From Strix aluco (taxonomy: Eukaryota; Chordata; Aves; Strigiformes; Strigidae), in the NCBI RefSeq assembly GCF_031877795.1, contig NC_133932.1, positions 19,594,180 through 19,658,179 of the forward strand: a stretch of DNA of 64,000 nt, given 5' to 3'. Positions 36,501 to 50,322 of the stretch are shown piece by piece. The position numbers were made by a program, and so were the translations under genes. How positions within the stretch are numbered: the first letter of the stretch is position 1; the number at the start of each line of letters is the position of its first letter. Below the pieces are notes generated by a model. That model ran no database searches. It saw nothing but the letters and a program-made list of their open reading frames with translations, and was not told the origin of the DNA.

Positions 36501-39500
36501 GCAATTGCCTAGTGCCTACATGTTCCCAACACTGGACATGCCGATTCGTTACAGCAGCATTACCTCAAACCTTCACGGTTAGGAGCCTCTGCTGAGAGGG
36601 CAATGTATGGGCTTGTGCATTTTAATGCATGTGTAGCCACTGCTGCATTATTAGTCCTGAGGGAAGCCAGGGTTTTATCTGTCAGGAGAGCACTCAGATC
36701 ATCAGGCAGGTGCATGAGCTCCCCTCTGCCCCAGGGAACCCTGAATTCTTTGCTACGTGTTGGCATGGCTTTAACAGGCAGGCTGGCAAGTGCTCGCCCT
36801 AGCCTTGCCCTAAGCACCAGATTAAAAATCATCTCTTGCTAGACAGAACAAAGTGTTTGAAGCCCACACCCCCTGAGAACAGAATGGAGCCCGGGCCGTC
36901 CGCTTCCTAAGAAAGTGTCTTATCGCCTCTGTCAAAGGCTGCCAAGAATGGTTTGATCCAGTGCCATCGTTACCAAAAGAGGCAGCGAACTGCAGCACCT
37001 GGTCTCTGCAGGGCAGCACGTACGTAACCTCAGCCCGTACCCTACGGAGACGTGAGCAGCTCTTGGCTCTGCTGTTCAGCCACGACTTCCTGCTCAGGAA
37101 AGGAGGTGGCAGACCATTTAAAATGTAAATCAATTATTTTGTGTGTATGTATAGTGTTTTGGGTGTCTTTGGTTGAGGTGATTGCAGAAACCCCCAGCAA
37201 CACATGGGTCTCACCGTTTCCTTTTTTGTGTGAGATGCCTGATCCTGTTTGCCTGTCCTCACCATGCTCAGAGTACTCTCCCAGGGAGAGGAGTGGAGAG
37301 GAGAGATGAGGATGTGGCGCAGGGGCTATGTAACAGGGAAATGCCTAATTTCTAATGCCAGCTTGGTCTGAGCAGCAGACAACCCATGGACAGGTCAGGC
37401 GGGGCAATTCCAGGCCTAGTGAAGCGAAGGAACTAGAAGAGTCAGGCAATGGTTGCAAGGGGTTTTTCCAGGCTGAAGCTGCGGATTGCAGTGTTTGTAG
37501 TTGATTTAGGACACAATACCTTACACTCAGCTACTCAAAATCCAGCACAGAAATTTAGTCTGGGGCTTCACAAGCTCCACCTTGACACTCGGTCCTCTGT
37601 GGCACACTGGTTCTCCACTACACACGTGTCTGAGGATAGCTACACTGCGATGCAGAGCAGCCCGAGGAAACCTGTAGTAAGGGATCTGAGCCTCACAATC
37701 AGTGTGTTGCATGACTTCTCATGGTGCATCAAACTAGATGCATTTGTCTGGTGCTGTGCTCACACCAAAGGGATCATTAGCCCCATCACAGCTCTGCATG
37801 AACATGCACCCAGACCAGGCATCTGCGTTTCACCTCTGTATCCGTAAGATGCAGCCATCTGGATTTTGTGGTACGGGGTACTTTGGGCACATATTAACTG
37901 AGACGACCTGTTTCCACAACACTCTTTCTAAGCAAGTCCTAAGGAAGTCCAGCACCCATGAAGCACTGATTCCCTCCCAGTGAACTGTCTTTTCAATGGG
38001 ATTTCAGTCTGGTTTCTAAAGATTTTTAAAAATGTGATAATATCCAGCATGATTTTAAGGGTGTCTTAAAGGCTTTGCTAGTGACACAAAGCGATTTCAC
38101 ATCTCAGTCACATGCATCCCCTGTTTGTTCAGCTTACCCTTCCTGCCTGCAGCTGCAGGGCTGTACCCTAACAATTGTCTATGCACAGTAACCTGCGTAA
38201 GCTCAGCAAGCAGAGTCAGATGACAGCTTCCCTAGGTCACTAAGTCAACAATATAAGAGGAAGGAGAAGCTCAAAGATGTTCAGAGTGGTAACAGTAGAA
38301 CAACTGAAATGAGATTTAGTGCCAGAAGACAGACTATTCAAGAGAAAGTTCCAAAAGATACCAGAAGAGCAAGGGGACTCCTATTGCAGTGAGAAGACAG
38401 GAGGCTGGGCTGAGAGGTAGGAAGGTGAAATAAAAGGCTGTTAAGTACCAGCGAGACCTGAGGCTACAGGGAGAAGCTGTACCATGTACAGCAAGAAGGT
38501 ATCATGATCATCAAGATCACTAGGTTTTTAAGACACATGACAACATTTGCTTGCAGACAGTGAAGAGGAAAGGGTACCAGGGCTAACCGGAGAGGGAAAA
38601 ACCTACGTTGCCAACCAGGCCAGTTCCCTTACAGACAGGGAGACTGACCTGGCGGAGACAGCAGGGAAAACAGATAAGCCTCATTAAGGAGTCCAATCAA
38701 TTCAAGGAAAAACGACCTGGGCCTTTCCTGTAAAAGGGCCATGCGTACATAATTGCCTCATTACAAGCCCGACACAGCTGCTTGCAGACAGGCCAAGCAG
38801 CCAACATGGAAATAATTTCAGGCAGCAGGAAAAGGCTTGTGGATAAAGTAGATACCTGACAGAATGCGGTCATACCCAGCCAGCCACACAAGTGGAGAAA
38901 CAGTGAAAGGAACAGAGCCTGTGCCCAAGCAAGAGTATGGCAGCCTTTCTCGGGAGCAGCTCCTTGCAAGAGGGGTTTTCCTGAAACAGCACCAACTCCA
39001 AAAACTCATCTGTGCTGGGTTTTAAGCCCAGACATACCATGCAGGGTTCTCCCTTCTGAGTCTTTGAGGTGCACTAGTGTCTCCATTCAGACCTTTGCCG
39101 TCATGAGGACAAGGCATGCCTTTTTAAAGGAGGCTCAGATATTTAAGATGCTACAGCTTCAAGAGAAAAAAAAAAATACAGCAAGATTCAAAAGCTGATA
39201 GTTTATTATGTGGCTACTGTAGGTGGTGACGTATTTCAAACCATCTAACTACTACTGCAAACTGGAGCTGAGCCATCAGTAACCTTAAACACTGAGATAC
39301 AAAGATGCAACTAGTTCAACAAAGATCTCTGCAATTACTAAGTCTGACTACACTAGAATACTAGATTAATGTGTCCCCTTCCTTTATGAAGTCCTGGGAA
39401 CTTAGTGTCCTGCTATTTCCTTTGAGTTTGTATGTCTGTTTGAAAAATACTGGCTGCATTTATCTGGAACAAAGAGTTTCAAAAAATTACGTTTATTTTT

Positions 39501-42500
39501 TGTGCTCATTATAATGAGCATTTGGCCTTAAAAGAACAATGTTGGTGTTGCAGAGCTCTTCCCTCACTCAAAATGAACACCAGTGACACATCCGCAGTCT
39601 TTTTCCATCAAGTTTACAATAACTCTAAGTGGTTTGGGGGAAATACTTTGTGCCTCTAAAATATGAGTGCTGCCAGTGAGACAGAATCCTGCAGCAGATA
39701 CACTGAGCGTTCCTATTACTCAAGATTATGAAAATTTGGATTGGGATGCTGCAAACAAGGTCCCTTACTCTGAAATGCCCCATCAAATACAGCCCTCCGT
39801 TCCTCTCTCTCAAAGAAGGTCACAGTGAAGAAGCTAGTGGGCATCAACGTGGCAGCAGGATTTCAGTGTCATCTGAGAGCCAGTGCACCACTTTCCTAAA
39901 TAATTGAAGATCCTCACTCTCTTCCAAGCAGCACCACTTTTCATTTCTCCAAACCTAAATGAGATGAACACCTACACAGCTTTCAACTTAGTTCAGGAAG
40001 ACCTCTGGTTTTTCTGGTGTGTCAGGCAGGATGTATAGTCCTGTTATTAACACCTTCTCTCCATCTGATGGGAGCCCTCTAGCAACAAATGCTGTCTGAA
40101 AACTTGATTGATACAACCAGATATGAGCTACTGCAGATATCTAAAAGTACAGATAATATATGTGAAAGGCATGCAGGAGAAAGCAAGGGATTATTTCTCA
40201 GAAATTATCCATTGAATAGGTAAGTTGATGAGGTTGTGTTGTTTTAGGAATCCACAAACACTCCAGATGTGGAATAGCTCCTTTGGAGCCAAGGGCTGCT
40301 TTCCACCCCTGGTAGAGTGGTGCTGATATCTTAATCTACAGCTGACAACAGCTGTTACCAAGATGGTGGTCTGGCTGGACTGGAGTGTATTGCTTTCCAT
40401 GTGTCTTTAGCAGCTTGTACAGCCAGTATCTGGGATTTGTCCTTGAGATACTCACACTACTAGCAAATGCTTCCATGGGTGGGAAGGGTGAGATGGTAGT
40501 TCTAAGGAAGAGCAGTGATGGCCACCATAAGATGTAGGTGCTTTCACAGTGTGCTGTTTGCACCAGCTGCTTATACAAAGCTCTGTTCCTGACCGGGGCT
40601 TTCCCCAGGATCCTTCCCAGCTTCCCAATGTTTCCCTCTCAGACGTCTGTTTTTCTTAATGGTCTGGGAACTGTACACAGACTGTCAAGTTTCCCCAAAT
40701 TAATTGGTGCCTCTCTGTGTGTACTTCCAGGCCTTGTTCTGAGGAGCTCTTGCTGCTCCAGAAGGATGAGGAGTGAGCTAATGGAGGAACAACCAGCAAA
40801 ACCTCCCAGGCTGCCCACAGAGAGTGGGGAAATAGTGCAGTCTGCGGGACAAGTGCATCCGATCCCATGTGGGCACAGTCTCCTCCACTAAGGCACAGGG
40901 AAGAGAGATGGTCGTGAAGCCTGGGCATGCGTGTGTACTATGTCAGTGGGGAATAAAATGCATGAACCATTGTTATCATCTGATACAGACCTCTGAGATG
41001 AGCAGCTTTCTGTTGGTTAATATGTGCCTTGCAGAAAAGCATTATTTTAAGCCATCTGAAGTGTTGCTTTAAGTGACTTGCATAGCCCTGTAGCTGTAGA
41101 CACGATGTGTGGCTGCACCGTGCTCTTGCCTACAGGCATGGAGATGCTTGGGCAGCTTCTCTGAAGGAAACAAGCTCTGCAGGCTGAGTGAATGGATCTG
41201 CCCCTGTAGTAGGAAAGGTCTCAACCTGATGAATCACCTTTCAACTAATAGTTTAGCTTCTCCCTTGCTTGCCTCACATGGGGTGAAGAAAAAAGCCCTG
41301 CTTTTAGCAGAGGTCTGAAATAAGATGAACTTCAACAGAAGACTCAGATATAGAGATACTTCAGGTAGGATAAGGAAGGGACCACTCCTGGACTGACAGA
41401 GTGGTTAAAGAGGATGGATGAACTTTAAGCAGGCGCATATACAGTATGTGTTAATTACTTAATCTGAATAGGTCAAATTAGAAACTGAAGTCACTGAACT
41501 GTCAAAGGGACGCAGAGAATGCAAGAAGCAGGGGCAATTCAAACCACTTCTGATACCTGCTGTAGAGTAGACTGAGATACACTCCCCATTTAAACTGAAC
41601 ATTAGAGAGAGTCTAGTTGGGGATTCAACTCCTCTTAATTTATCATGCTGGAAATATAAAATCAGAAGGGTAAATGAGCCTACACAGAGCTCCCAACTGC
41701 TGCAGAGTCCAGGACTCCTCAGTTAGGACTGTGCTATCTTTGTAACACATTGCTATTAAATTAGGTCTACACTGGATACAGGCGGGTCAGAGAAGGAGGC
41801 TCCTATTTATCTGAGCCAGGAATTTAGTCTAAAAAGATACGCAGATATGGAGTGGAAGAAAGTGATAGTAAGCACTCAGCTAGCAGCCAGTTTGAGGTGT
41901 GAATGCTAAGCTATATTCACAGAGGTGCTTTTTCACTGGACCCTGAAGGGCTCAGCGGCCCCAGCGGCACTGAGGATCCAGGTCTGCAAAGCTGCTTCCT
42001 TGGCAGCTGCCCTCCCTTCGGCTCCATCCGGAGTGTCCAGTTTGTGAGACCACTGAACACCTGGCCCTGTGCTGGGCAAATGGATCCATGCAGCTGTAAT
42101 TTGCTGTTATGTTTGAAAATGCCTGTCTGAATTTTCAGCCCAGTCTGGATCGGCTGTAATGATGCAGTAGAAATTTAATGATTTCCATACGTAAATGACT
42201 CTACTGTACACCCTAAGGAAAACGCACACAAGCAATTCCTAAACTGCAGCTTGGCCTTTGACATGTTTTTTTTTTTTTTTTCTATGATCTGAGAAAGATA
42301 ATTATCTCTGCTTCTGAGTTAACCTGCTTATAAAATTCTCCCAAGAACCCTGTAAAGGAGAAACCCAATGTCTGCAGGCGTTTTGAAATAGCCTACCTAC
42401 TTCAATGCTTTATTTCTTTTTCCTGCTGGCTGACTGAAACTCATTTAGATGTTCTTTCTGTGGTAAGAAGGGGGACTAAGTTCCTTCAACCTCAGGCACG

Positions 42501-44079
42501 GTTTCGCCAGGTTAAAGCTGGGCCACCGGAACCAGGTGTCCAGGAAGCGTGGGTTCAGTGCCGGCACGCCACTTGCTTAGTGAGTAAATCAGCAGTAGGA
42601 AGCTCTGGCCAGCATGTCACTGAATTCATAGACCTTAAAATGAGAGGTGTTGACAAGAAAAATTATATTGAACTTACAAGAGAATGATCCAGCAGTTTTT
42701 GAGTTCTGGAGCAGAGACAGAAGAAAAAAAGTATGACAGTTTCATTACTTGATAGATTTTCTTTTCCACGGTCTACAAAAAGAAAAGGCTTGCAGCTTTC
42801 AGCTTTGAGATTCTACAGACTAAACTGCTGCCTGCTACAAAGGTTCAAAGAGCTGCTGTAGATGATGCAGGCTTCGATTTGCTGGATCAGGGCATGAATA
42901 CAGGGGCTGGACCCTGAGACTGGACCTTGAGCATCACACTCCTGAGCAAAGCCCTACAGGGCTGGCACAGAGACCATTGCTGGTGGGTCACCCACATCAG
43001 ACACCTGAGGTCAGAACTGGAGTAGTGTGAGATGCCAGCACCAAGGGCAGGAGGCTGGGGTGGGAGGGCAGGATTAAGGAAGGTGAGACCCGTGCTCAGT
43101 GCATGCAGAGGAGAAGGAGGAGAGGGGCTGAGAAGAAATCCCCAGGTGGCTGTGGGCAAAGGCTTCTTGAGCTGTACACAGCAAGGGTTGATATTACATA
43201 AGACTGGAAGTCCTGATGTGAGTGGAAAAGACAACTTTGCACTGAGCTGGGAAATGAAAGAGAAGGAGCTGTTTCCTTTCTGTAGGGGTAACCTGTCTGG
43301 CTTGTTACCTTGATGTATCCTGCCATGCTCCAGAATATTCTGCAATCCATTCCTTTTCTCCCACTCCGTCCTCTTTACAGACACCTGCTGTCTAGAGGAC
43401 TGGTGTGCATGCCTGTATTTTTTTGCATGGACAACCCTTCTGCCTCTAACTGGGAATGAATATCTTGAAACAATGAAAACACTGGGTTTTCATGAGGGGA
43501 CAGTGTTGACAACTCTGTGCACTTTGTAAAGACTAAGTGGGAAACCAAATTATATTGCACATTTCACAAGTTAAACACACGCTCACTGTAGGGCCCAAGG
43601 GGTGAAATTCCTAGGAAACCTGGTACACAAGCTCAAGTGTGTGTTTATGAAAACAGGGGACCCGTTTCATCTGAACTTACATCAGGGGAACATGGCACTC
43701 AGCAGAAAGGTATTTCAAGACAATTGACTTGAATAACCCATGATTGCTGCTGCAGTAGACAGTTTTAAGGGATAAAGAAACACATTTTTAAAAGGGAAGA
43801 AAGAATAAACAGAAAATTGGTTTTGTGTTTTACACAGGCAATAAAAGAACAGTTCCCAGACTCTTGCAGATATGATGTCAATTTATTTTGAACTAAGCTT
43901 CCCATAGACAGAAGTTCCCATAGCAGGAAGGAATCATAAACACTTTGGGGGTCTGATGCTGAATAGCCACCAGCTTCTGCTAGCAGCCCCACACGTGGAA
44001 GAACTGCCGAAACAGTACTGCAACCATTCTGGTGGCCCTATCAATACTATTGCTTGAATGCAATAGAAGATTGCTCCTG

Positions 44080-44480
44080 CCATTATCTTTTCTAATGCTC
44101 TGTCCAGTCTATTTTTTAATCTGTCATGGGAAATAGGTTTCCACTACATTTGGTTTCCGCTACACTATTCCAAACCCTGCTAGACCCCACCGTTAGAAGT
44201 CCTTCCTGTTATTTGGTGAGATATACAGCTCCCCTTTAATTGGATCCCATTATTCCTAGGTGTACTGCTTTTCTGATGCACTAGTTCTGTTTCCTCTGTG
44301 TTAAAAGTTTGTCCTCTGTCTCACTATAAAGCCTCACTGACTTGTTTAACTCCATTCTTCTGAGTCAGCTTTCCTTCTCCTTTGCATTTTTGTGTCTTTC
44401 TCTGAACAACAAGATGTTGGTCTACACCTTTAGGTACTGAGGCTTTCCAAACGGCACACGTTAATTCTCTGTGCTTGAAA
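44080..44480 (-). mobile_element. Old diverged CR1-type LINE fragment
   Basis: Read on the plus strand, this segment follows the order of landmarks seen in the antisense 3' part of CR1 elements: a TTCCACTACATT-like part, ACCGTTAGAAGTCCTTCC, CTCCCCTTTAATTGGATCCC, then GTTTGTCCTCTGTCTCACTATA and CTCTGAACAAC. The element therefore lies on the minus strand. It is well diverged and lacks the young 3' end repeats of avian CR1, so it looks like an ancient sauropsid or amniote copy. It is only a fragment of the reverse-transcriptase and 3' region with no open frame. Confidence 0.65.
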
Positions 44481-47400
44481 AGCTGTGATCTATGTGAGCA
44501 ATAAATTTCTTGCCTTAAGAAGCAGCATGTGGTTCAGTGATAGAGGATGAGGGAAAAGTATTATGTTTTGTGAAGTACTTCAAGATGCTCAGAAAAGCAC
44601 CACTGCATGCCATAGCTACCAACTTGTACAAAAGCACAATCTGAGCCGTGGCCTGATCACGCTGAGAGCATGCATTTGAGAAGCCTGAGATGAACAGTGG
44701 CTTTGTTGAAGCTGCCAGTGGTAAATCAGTATCCTTTGCAGATTGGCCACTAGTCATCCACACTGACCAAAACACTGCATGCATCTCGTTACAAAGGGTA
44801 AACAGGTTTATTTACGTAAGGACACTTGTATGCAAAAACTTGCTTACCACCTTGCTGCCTGTTGTGTGGGTTTTGAGCTCTTTTAAAATTTTATGAAGAA
44901 CAAAAGGAAAAGGGCATGCATACGTACCAGCTGCCAGTCTGGCAAGTGAGGTCTGGGTCTTTGCTTTTAACAAGTGATGTGCTCATATCTGACAAGAATT
45001 TGGTCTCGTGTCTTTTTTCTTTCTAAAGATGAAAACTTCATTTGGCACTAATGAGGCAGATAAGCCTCATCCTTGTCAGTACATTACCAGGACCCATATA
45101 CTGACGATAAGATATCATAGAGATATGCCTCAGACTTGATGCTCATGTAAAAGCATTTCTGGCATAAGACTCATAGCTGGATCTGCTGTGGCTTGAAGTG
45201 AGACTTAAATCCATGTCTATGTGAGACTCCACAAGAATAAAGTGCCCTATGCCTCTGACAACAGCTAGGTGTGAAGCAACTGTGCAGTAAATGTGTAATA
45301 ATAACTCCTCCTTACGCAACAGATCTCCTGTCTCTAGACCAAACTCATTCTTATGCATGCCATGTTGCAAGCTGAAGGCATATAATTGTCTGTACAAGTC
45401 ACCAAGACAAGCTGTGTCTCTGTGGTATCATAGCACCTGCAGGTAGCAAGAAGGCTTCATCAGTAAAATAGAGAGGTCCTCCAAACAGGTTCTCTTGCTG
45501 CTGGGTACAGCTGCCATCTCAGATCCCAAATTCAGGCTGTAGAGTTGGTGTTTTAGGAAAAGGAGCATCCACCTCTCTACAACTGTTAACCAACCACGTG
45601 GAAACAGAAAGGAAAACCACCCCTAGTTTGTATGGGCTTGGTCATTTCCATGATGAAAACCAGCAGTTTCCTAGAAGCACCTATCGATAAAGCAATGCAG
45701 ATGTTTTCCCTTGTTCTTCAGATAAGCAAACCCTGGGAATGTATGAGAAGGTATACATAATATGCTGCTCAACAGTAACGCGTCCTGCCAGTTAGATTGT
45801 GGAGTACAGGAAAGAAAGCTTTTCCAAAATGCTACCACCATGATCTGGGATACTCAGACAACCAAAGGTTAAAATGGGCAGTGAGGGAGAGGAGGGGTTC
45901 AGAAGAATCATCCCTCTCCAGTGACACAGGGAAAGCTTTAATTCTGCAAACCATTTACTCTGGGGTCTCTGCTAGGTACAAGAAAGGGTCACAGCAAGAC
46001 CATGGGGTTTGGTTTTGTTCCTTTCTGTCCTCCAAGAGGGAGGCCTCATCCTGTCACTGGGATGTGGAAGGCTTCTAAACCTGATCCTTTCCAGGATCCT
46101 CTGCTGCAGGCATGCTATTTACTGTCAGGCAGGTCCTAAATCTGCCCAGACCTGAGGTGGAAAATAGGGTCATATGGTACCTCTCCTAGTATACTTAAAT
46201 ACTTTTCCCTTTATCTACACAGACACTCTGTGTGAATGTATCATTTTGATGAGTTTGGGAGGAAACACTGAAAACAAGTGTATTTGAATGTTCTGTTAAG
46301 CAAAAAGAAAAAAAGAAGAATGGAAAAGAAATGCTTTAACTTTTGGAATGAAAGCCAAGCAGCAGAGCTTCCCGAGAAAGGGAAATTGTTTCCTGGCAGA
46401 GCTAACCATGGCATAATGCCTGTACTTAATCTTGGCTTCACAGCTGCAAGGGTGGACAGAGGCTTCGCTCAGCCCAGCTCACCTCTGCGTGGCTTACTGT
46501 CCTGCTGCTCTGAGGACCATAATGGTTACAGGTATCAGCCCCCTTGTCTGCACAGTACCAAGTACCCTTTCCTCCATCCCCTCCGCTTCAGTCCTCTTGG
46601 GTGACAGGTCACATATCCTTAATGCAGTTTTTCTAGGGACAGGCTACATGCCTATGCTGAAAGAAAGCTGCCCTGTAGTTTGGGCAAGGGCATCATTCCT
46701 CGTGGCTCCTGGAAGGATGCAGCCATAGGGATACTGAACCTGGAAATGAGCTCAGTTGTGATGTCTGGCTGACCACAGCACAAAGGAAGAAATGGCTCTG
46801 ACCTCGCCTGTTGAGGGAGGGAATATGTTTGAACCCCAGGAGGTTTCTGCAGCCTCCCACTGAGACAGGGAACAGAGTACTCAGAGGAATTTTCTCCATG
46901 CTGCTCTGCTGCTCGCTAGAGGAGTGGGGCAGGACCTGAGGCCTCTCTGTGGTATTCTCACCTTGACACAGAAGGGAACTTTACTGAAAGGAGCAGTGGC
47001 CCCATCACTCCCCAGATGTTCCAGATGACACGGTGCTGTAGGGAGAGCACAGCCTGGGGCTGGAGCTGTGTCCAGTAGGTTGCCCAGAAGGGAAGTGGTG
47101 AAGTGAGCAGAGAACTGCTCTCAGCCTTGGGAAAGCTTTCCTTCTCCTGAGCCAGTGTAGCAACAGGCAAAATGAAGATCTAGCAGGAGCTAGTTGCAGA
47201 AAAGAGACATGGGAATGGAGATGACACAGAAAGAAAAGAAATCTGTTGGTAGGCACAAAGAAGAGTGGAGCCTTCCCAAAATAAACCTGGTTGCTGCACC
47301 TTCCCAGCTTAGGGAACCCATCACACCATAGGGAGAAAACAAAGTGAAACAGTCTTGGATTGCTTCCCCTTGCTGTGCAAGCAAAGTTCAAATGCCTCCA

Positions 47401-50316
47401 TGCTCCCAAGCTGCTACAGAGGCTGGGAAGAGGAGTGCCATGGCAGCTGTTGAATAGGGGCTGCAGAAAGCCACAAACACTTTCAGTGGGTGCCTTAACT
47501 CACAACATCTGCAGCAAGGTTTGGTACAGCTATGGGAATTAGACAGCTTCAATCAGCTCTGAAGGTGTAAACTAACAAAGCAGCACAATAATTTCTGATC
47601 CTTTTTATACCGTGAGTGCAAAGAAGGTTTAGTGGCTGCTTTTTACAAGTGGCTTAGCTTTCATCAGTGCCAGCTTTACACATTTTTGATATGAACTCCT
47701 CATGTTAACTGTCATGATATCAGCTTCATGATTTCAAGTTCCTTTCATCAGTTGTAACACTGGAAAGAAAACTGATTCTCAAATCTATCTTGCATCAAGA
47801 GGTTGGTCTTCACAAAAAAAAACCTCCAAATCTGAAGTTCAGCAGACTCACAAAATTACATGAACTGCAAGAATAGGGTTTTGCTGCCTTTTTCTCCCTT
47901 TTCAGGATCTTAAATCATTGCAGTCACTGCTTTCAGTGTGGCACGTTCCTGACAGCAGAATGGCTAAGACTGTAGGTACTAGCCCCTAAGGAGCAGCAAA
48001 ACCACACTAACCACTCTAAGAAAGCAATCCCAGCCATCTTGCTTCTGTAGGTCTTTCAAAAACAGGGTCTTCCCACCAGAGAGGTGATGGAAATCAGCTG
48101 GCTAGGTCAGCCCTCTGCCCTTTTTTCTCTAATACTCGTAATCCTCATGTGTCCCACTAGAGCAAAGAGCTTGCCAGTTAGGCCAGCAGGAAAGCACAGA
48201 GCAGCGCTGCCCGCCAGTGATGAAGCAAATGGGGAAATGACAGAACTTCTCGTTCCTGTTGCACAGGACCATTAAATCTGTTTTTCAAAGCAAAAAGCTG
48301 TAGCGAGTCTCTGGGTCCTGCTCATGCTGTCTGTGAGAAGCTCTCAGGAAGAAACAGAGCAGAGACTTGACAGGTGGGAACTCAAGTCTTTGCTCTTGAC
48401 TCTATTTTGGTCGAGTATCTTCTTACCTTTGGGACATTAACCACCTTTTTGGAGGGTTGGGGCAGGAAGGGAAGACCAAGTGCACTACTTAAAAAACGTC
48501 TTGGGAGTTGAGATGTTTTAAAAATAAGAATGGATGCGGCAATCTACAGATGATCAGAAAACAAGGTAACGTGGAAAGAGTGGGAAATAGAGCTAAAGGG
48601 ACAGAATCAAGAGCAGGAAACTCACAGGTTAAATACTTCAGAGAAGCTTCCTGACTGTCAGACCTGCTGTATGTGTCACACGTGTCTCCCAAAAGGAAAT
48701 GGCAGGTCTGTCCCTTCCTACTCTGAAACACCACTGTGGCAGACAACAGAAAATACTTGAGGAGTGCAGTCCTCTGTGTGTGGAGAGGAGAGGGGGTGGG
48801 GGGGAGTCCTCAACAAGGCAAAATATCTGCTTCAGATAAGTTAGTCTTTGCTCCATATGTGGCTTACTGTGCACAGCAGTTACAACAAATTAAGAGCATA
48901 ACTCCTTTTCCCCTCTGAGACATCACAGGATACTATATAGCAAAAAAGAATAAAACAAGCATTAACAGTTACTGATCCAGGCTCTGTCAAACCTAAAAAC
49001 CTGTATAAAACTATGTATTTGTGATGCCACACGTAGTCTGTGCTGAGCTGGGCTGATCACTGGTCCTTCTCCACACCAAAATCTGTTTAGATAGTTTGTT
49101 GAGGACATTACTTGAATTGAACTTGCCTGATCTCTAACCCTTGCCTGTGGGGCAGGCCAGCACAGATAACACGGACTGCGATGTTAGCACCTGGGCGTTA
49201 TCAGAACTGCCCAGCTGAGCTATGCGCTGAAAATCTTCAAAGAAAAATTGTAGTGGTGCCTCAAGCACACCGTTCCCTGGCTTTGTTGCATGTCCTCTGC
49301 TGTTGGGGCTGCACTGACACAGAAAAAGGCTTCTCCGGGATGATAATATAAAGTGTTTAGTAAGATCTGTGTTTAGCTGAGAGAAATACCGAAAGTCCTC
49401 TTTCGTCATGTGAGGTTTTGCCAATGTTGTAATCGCCTTTCTACCTCCTGTGCCCCTCCTAAAAATAATTTTTTTCCTTTGTCACTTAAACAACTGTTTG
49501 AAAAGCTAGCGAATCCAGCCTGACATGAGCGAAGCAAGCACCATCGCTCCCATTGCATATGAATGGGAAAAGAGGCAAAGGGAGGTGAACTGCCTTGCCC
49601 AAGAGAGTGCTACACAGGAGAAGGCTTGGATATAAATGCCAGGGAAGCCTGACTCCTGTCCACCAGCTGTGCCCACTCAGAGACAAGTGCTCCGACTCTC
49701 CTGAAGCATGGGACACGCAGCATGGAGGAAAAGGCACAGAGGAAACCCTCTGGGGGTGTGCTACTCGTTCACCTCGCCGAAGCAATGCTTCTTGGGTCCT
49801 CTTTCCTGAACCAAAATGCTCTACTGATAATGAAAGTGAGACCGTCCAATCCACGTGGAACAGGGGGGACACACTGCTTAGGGTCCAAATCACAGCTGCT
49901 GCTGCAGGGGTTGGGTAGGAATCAACGCCAAGGAGCCCACTAATGCTGTACGGTTTGTTCACTTCTCCTTATGTCCCCATTTCTACTGAATTTCTAAAAT
50001 CTCCTTTCAAAACAGTACCATTTAAAATGTAACTCCCACCTCAGAGACTAAAAAAGTAAAAGGCAGTCCTTCCTCATTCCCCTTTCACAGATGTAATTTC
50101 TCCCCATACCATCCCCTACTTTCCAAATCTGGACTAAAACCCACAAAATATTCTGAGGTGCATGGCAGGGGCTGGGGTGGGGGGAAAAAGACATTTCTCT
50201 GAATCTCAGCAAAGAGATATTTTGAGCTGCCTTTAGTGAGAAATTGCTTTGCAAGGTGGAGCTAATGCAGATCGAGGAGCCAGTCACAAGCTAGTGGAAA
50301 TAAAAGTTTTCTTTAC

Positions 50317-50322
50317 CTCCAT
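50317..50322 (-). CDS. RCSD1: CapZIP exon 1, start codon (Met-Glu)
   Basis: The sequence GACATGGAG followed by donor GTAAAG supplies exactly the two residues needed: ATG GAG joined to exon 2 gives MENRPAETD, against human MEERPAETN. Phase is 0. No other ATG-GAG followed by a donor was found in the searched upstream region. Upstream the frame stays open for over 200 bases, which is taken as 5' untranslated sequence; a GATAAG motif and the end of a polypyrimidine tract lie within 200 bases. Immediately before GACATGGAG stands CTCTCTCTTGCAG, which looks like a splice acceptor, so the start exon might even be a 9-nt micro-exon of an alternative transcript. Confidence 0.82.

Larger units (their letters stand above)
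25675..50316 (-). other. RCSD1: RCSD1 intron 1, about 24.6 kb
   Basis: A large first intron between the start-codon exon and exon 2. No exon-like sequence with family resemblance was found on either strand. It contains the 52-bp-arm inverted repeat at 30392-30518, a 20-base T run at 28114-28133, T-rich low-complexity DNA near 27740-27800, another T run near 42265, and the diverged CR1 fragment near 44.1-44.5 kb. Regulatory elements for muscle and blood-cell expression are likely here but cannot be pinned down by reading. Confidence 0.75.

Noticed and set aside
49486-49962. 158-codon minus-strand frame just downstream of the RCSD1 start exon, considered as an extra RCSD1 exon
   Set aside because: Exon 1 joins exon 2 in perfect phase with the expected human residues, and this frame has no CapZIP similarity.
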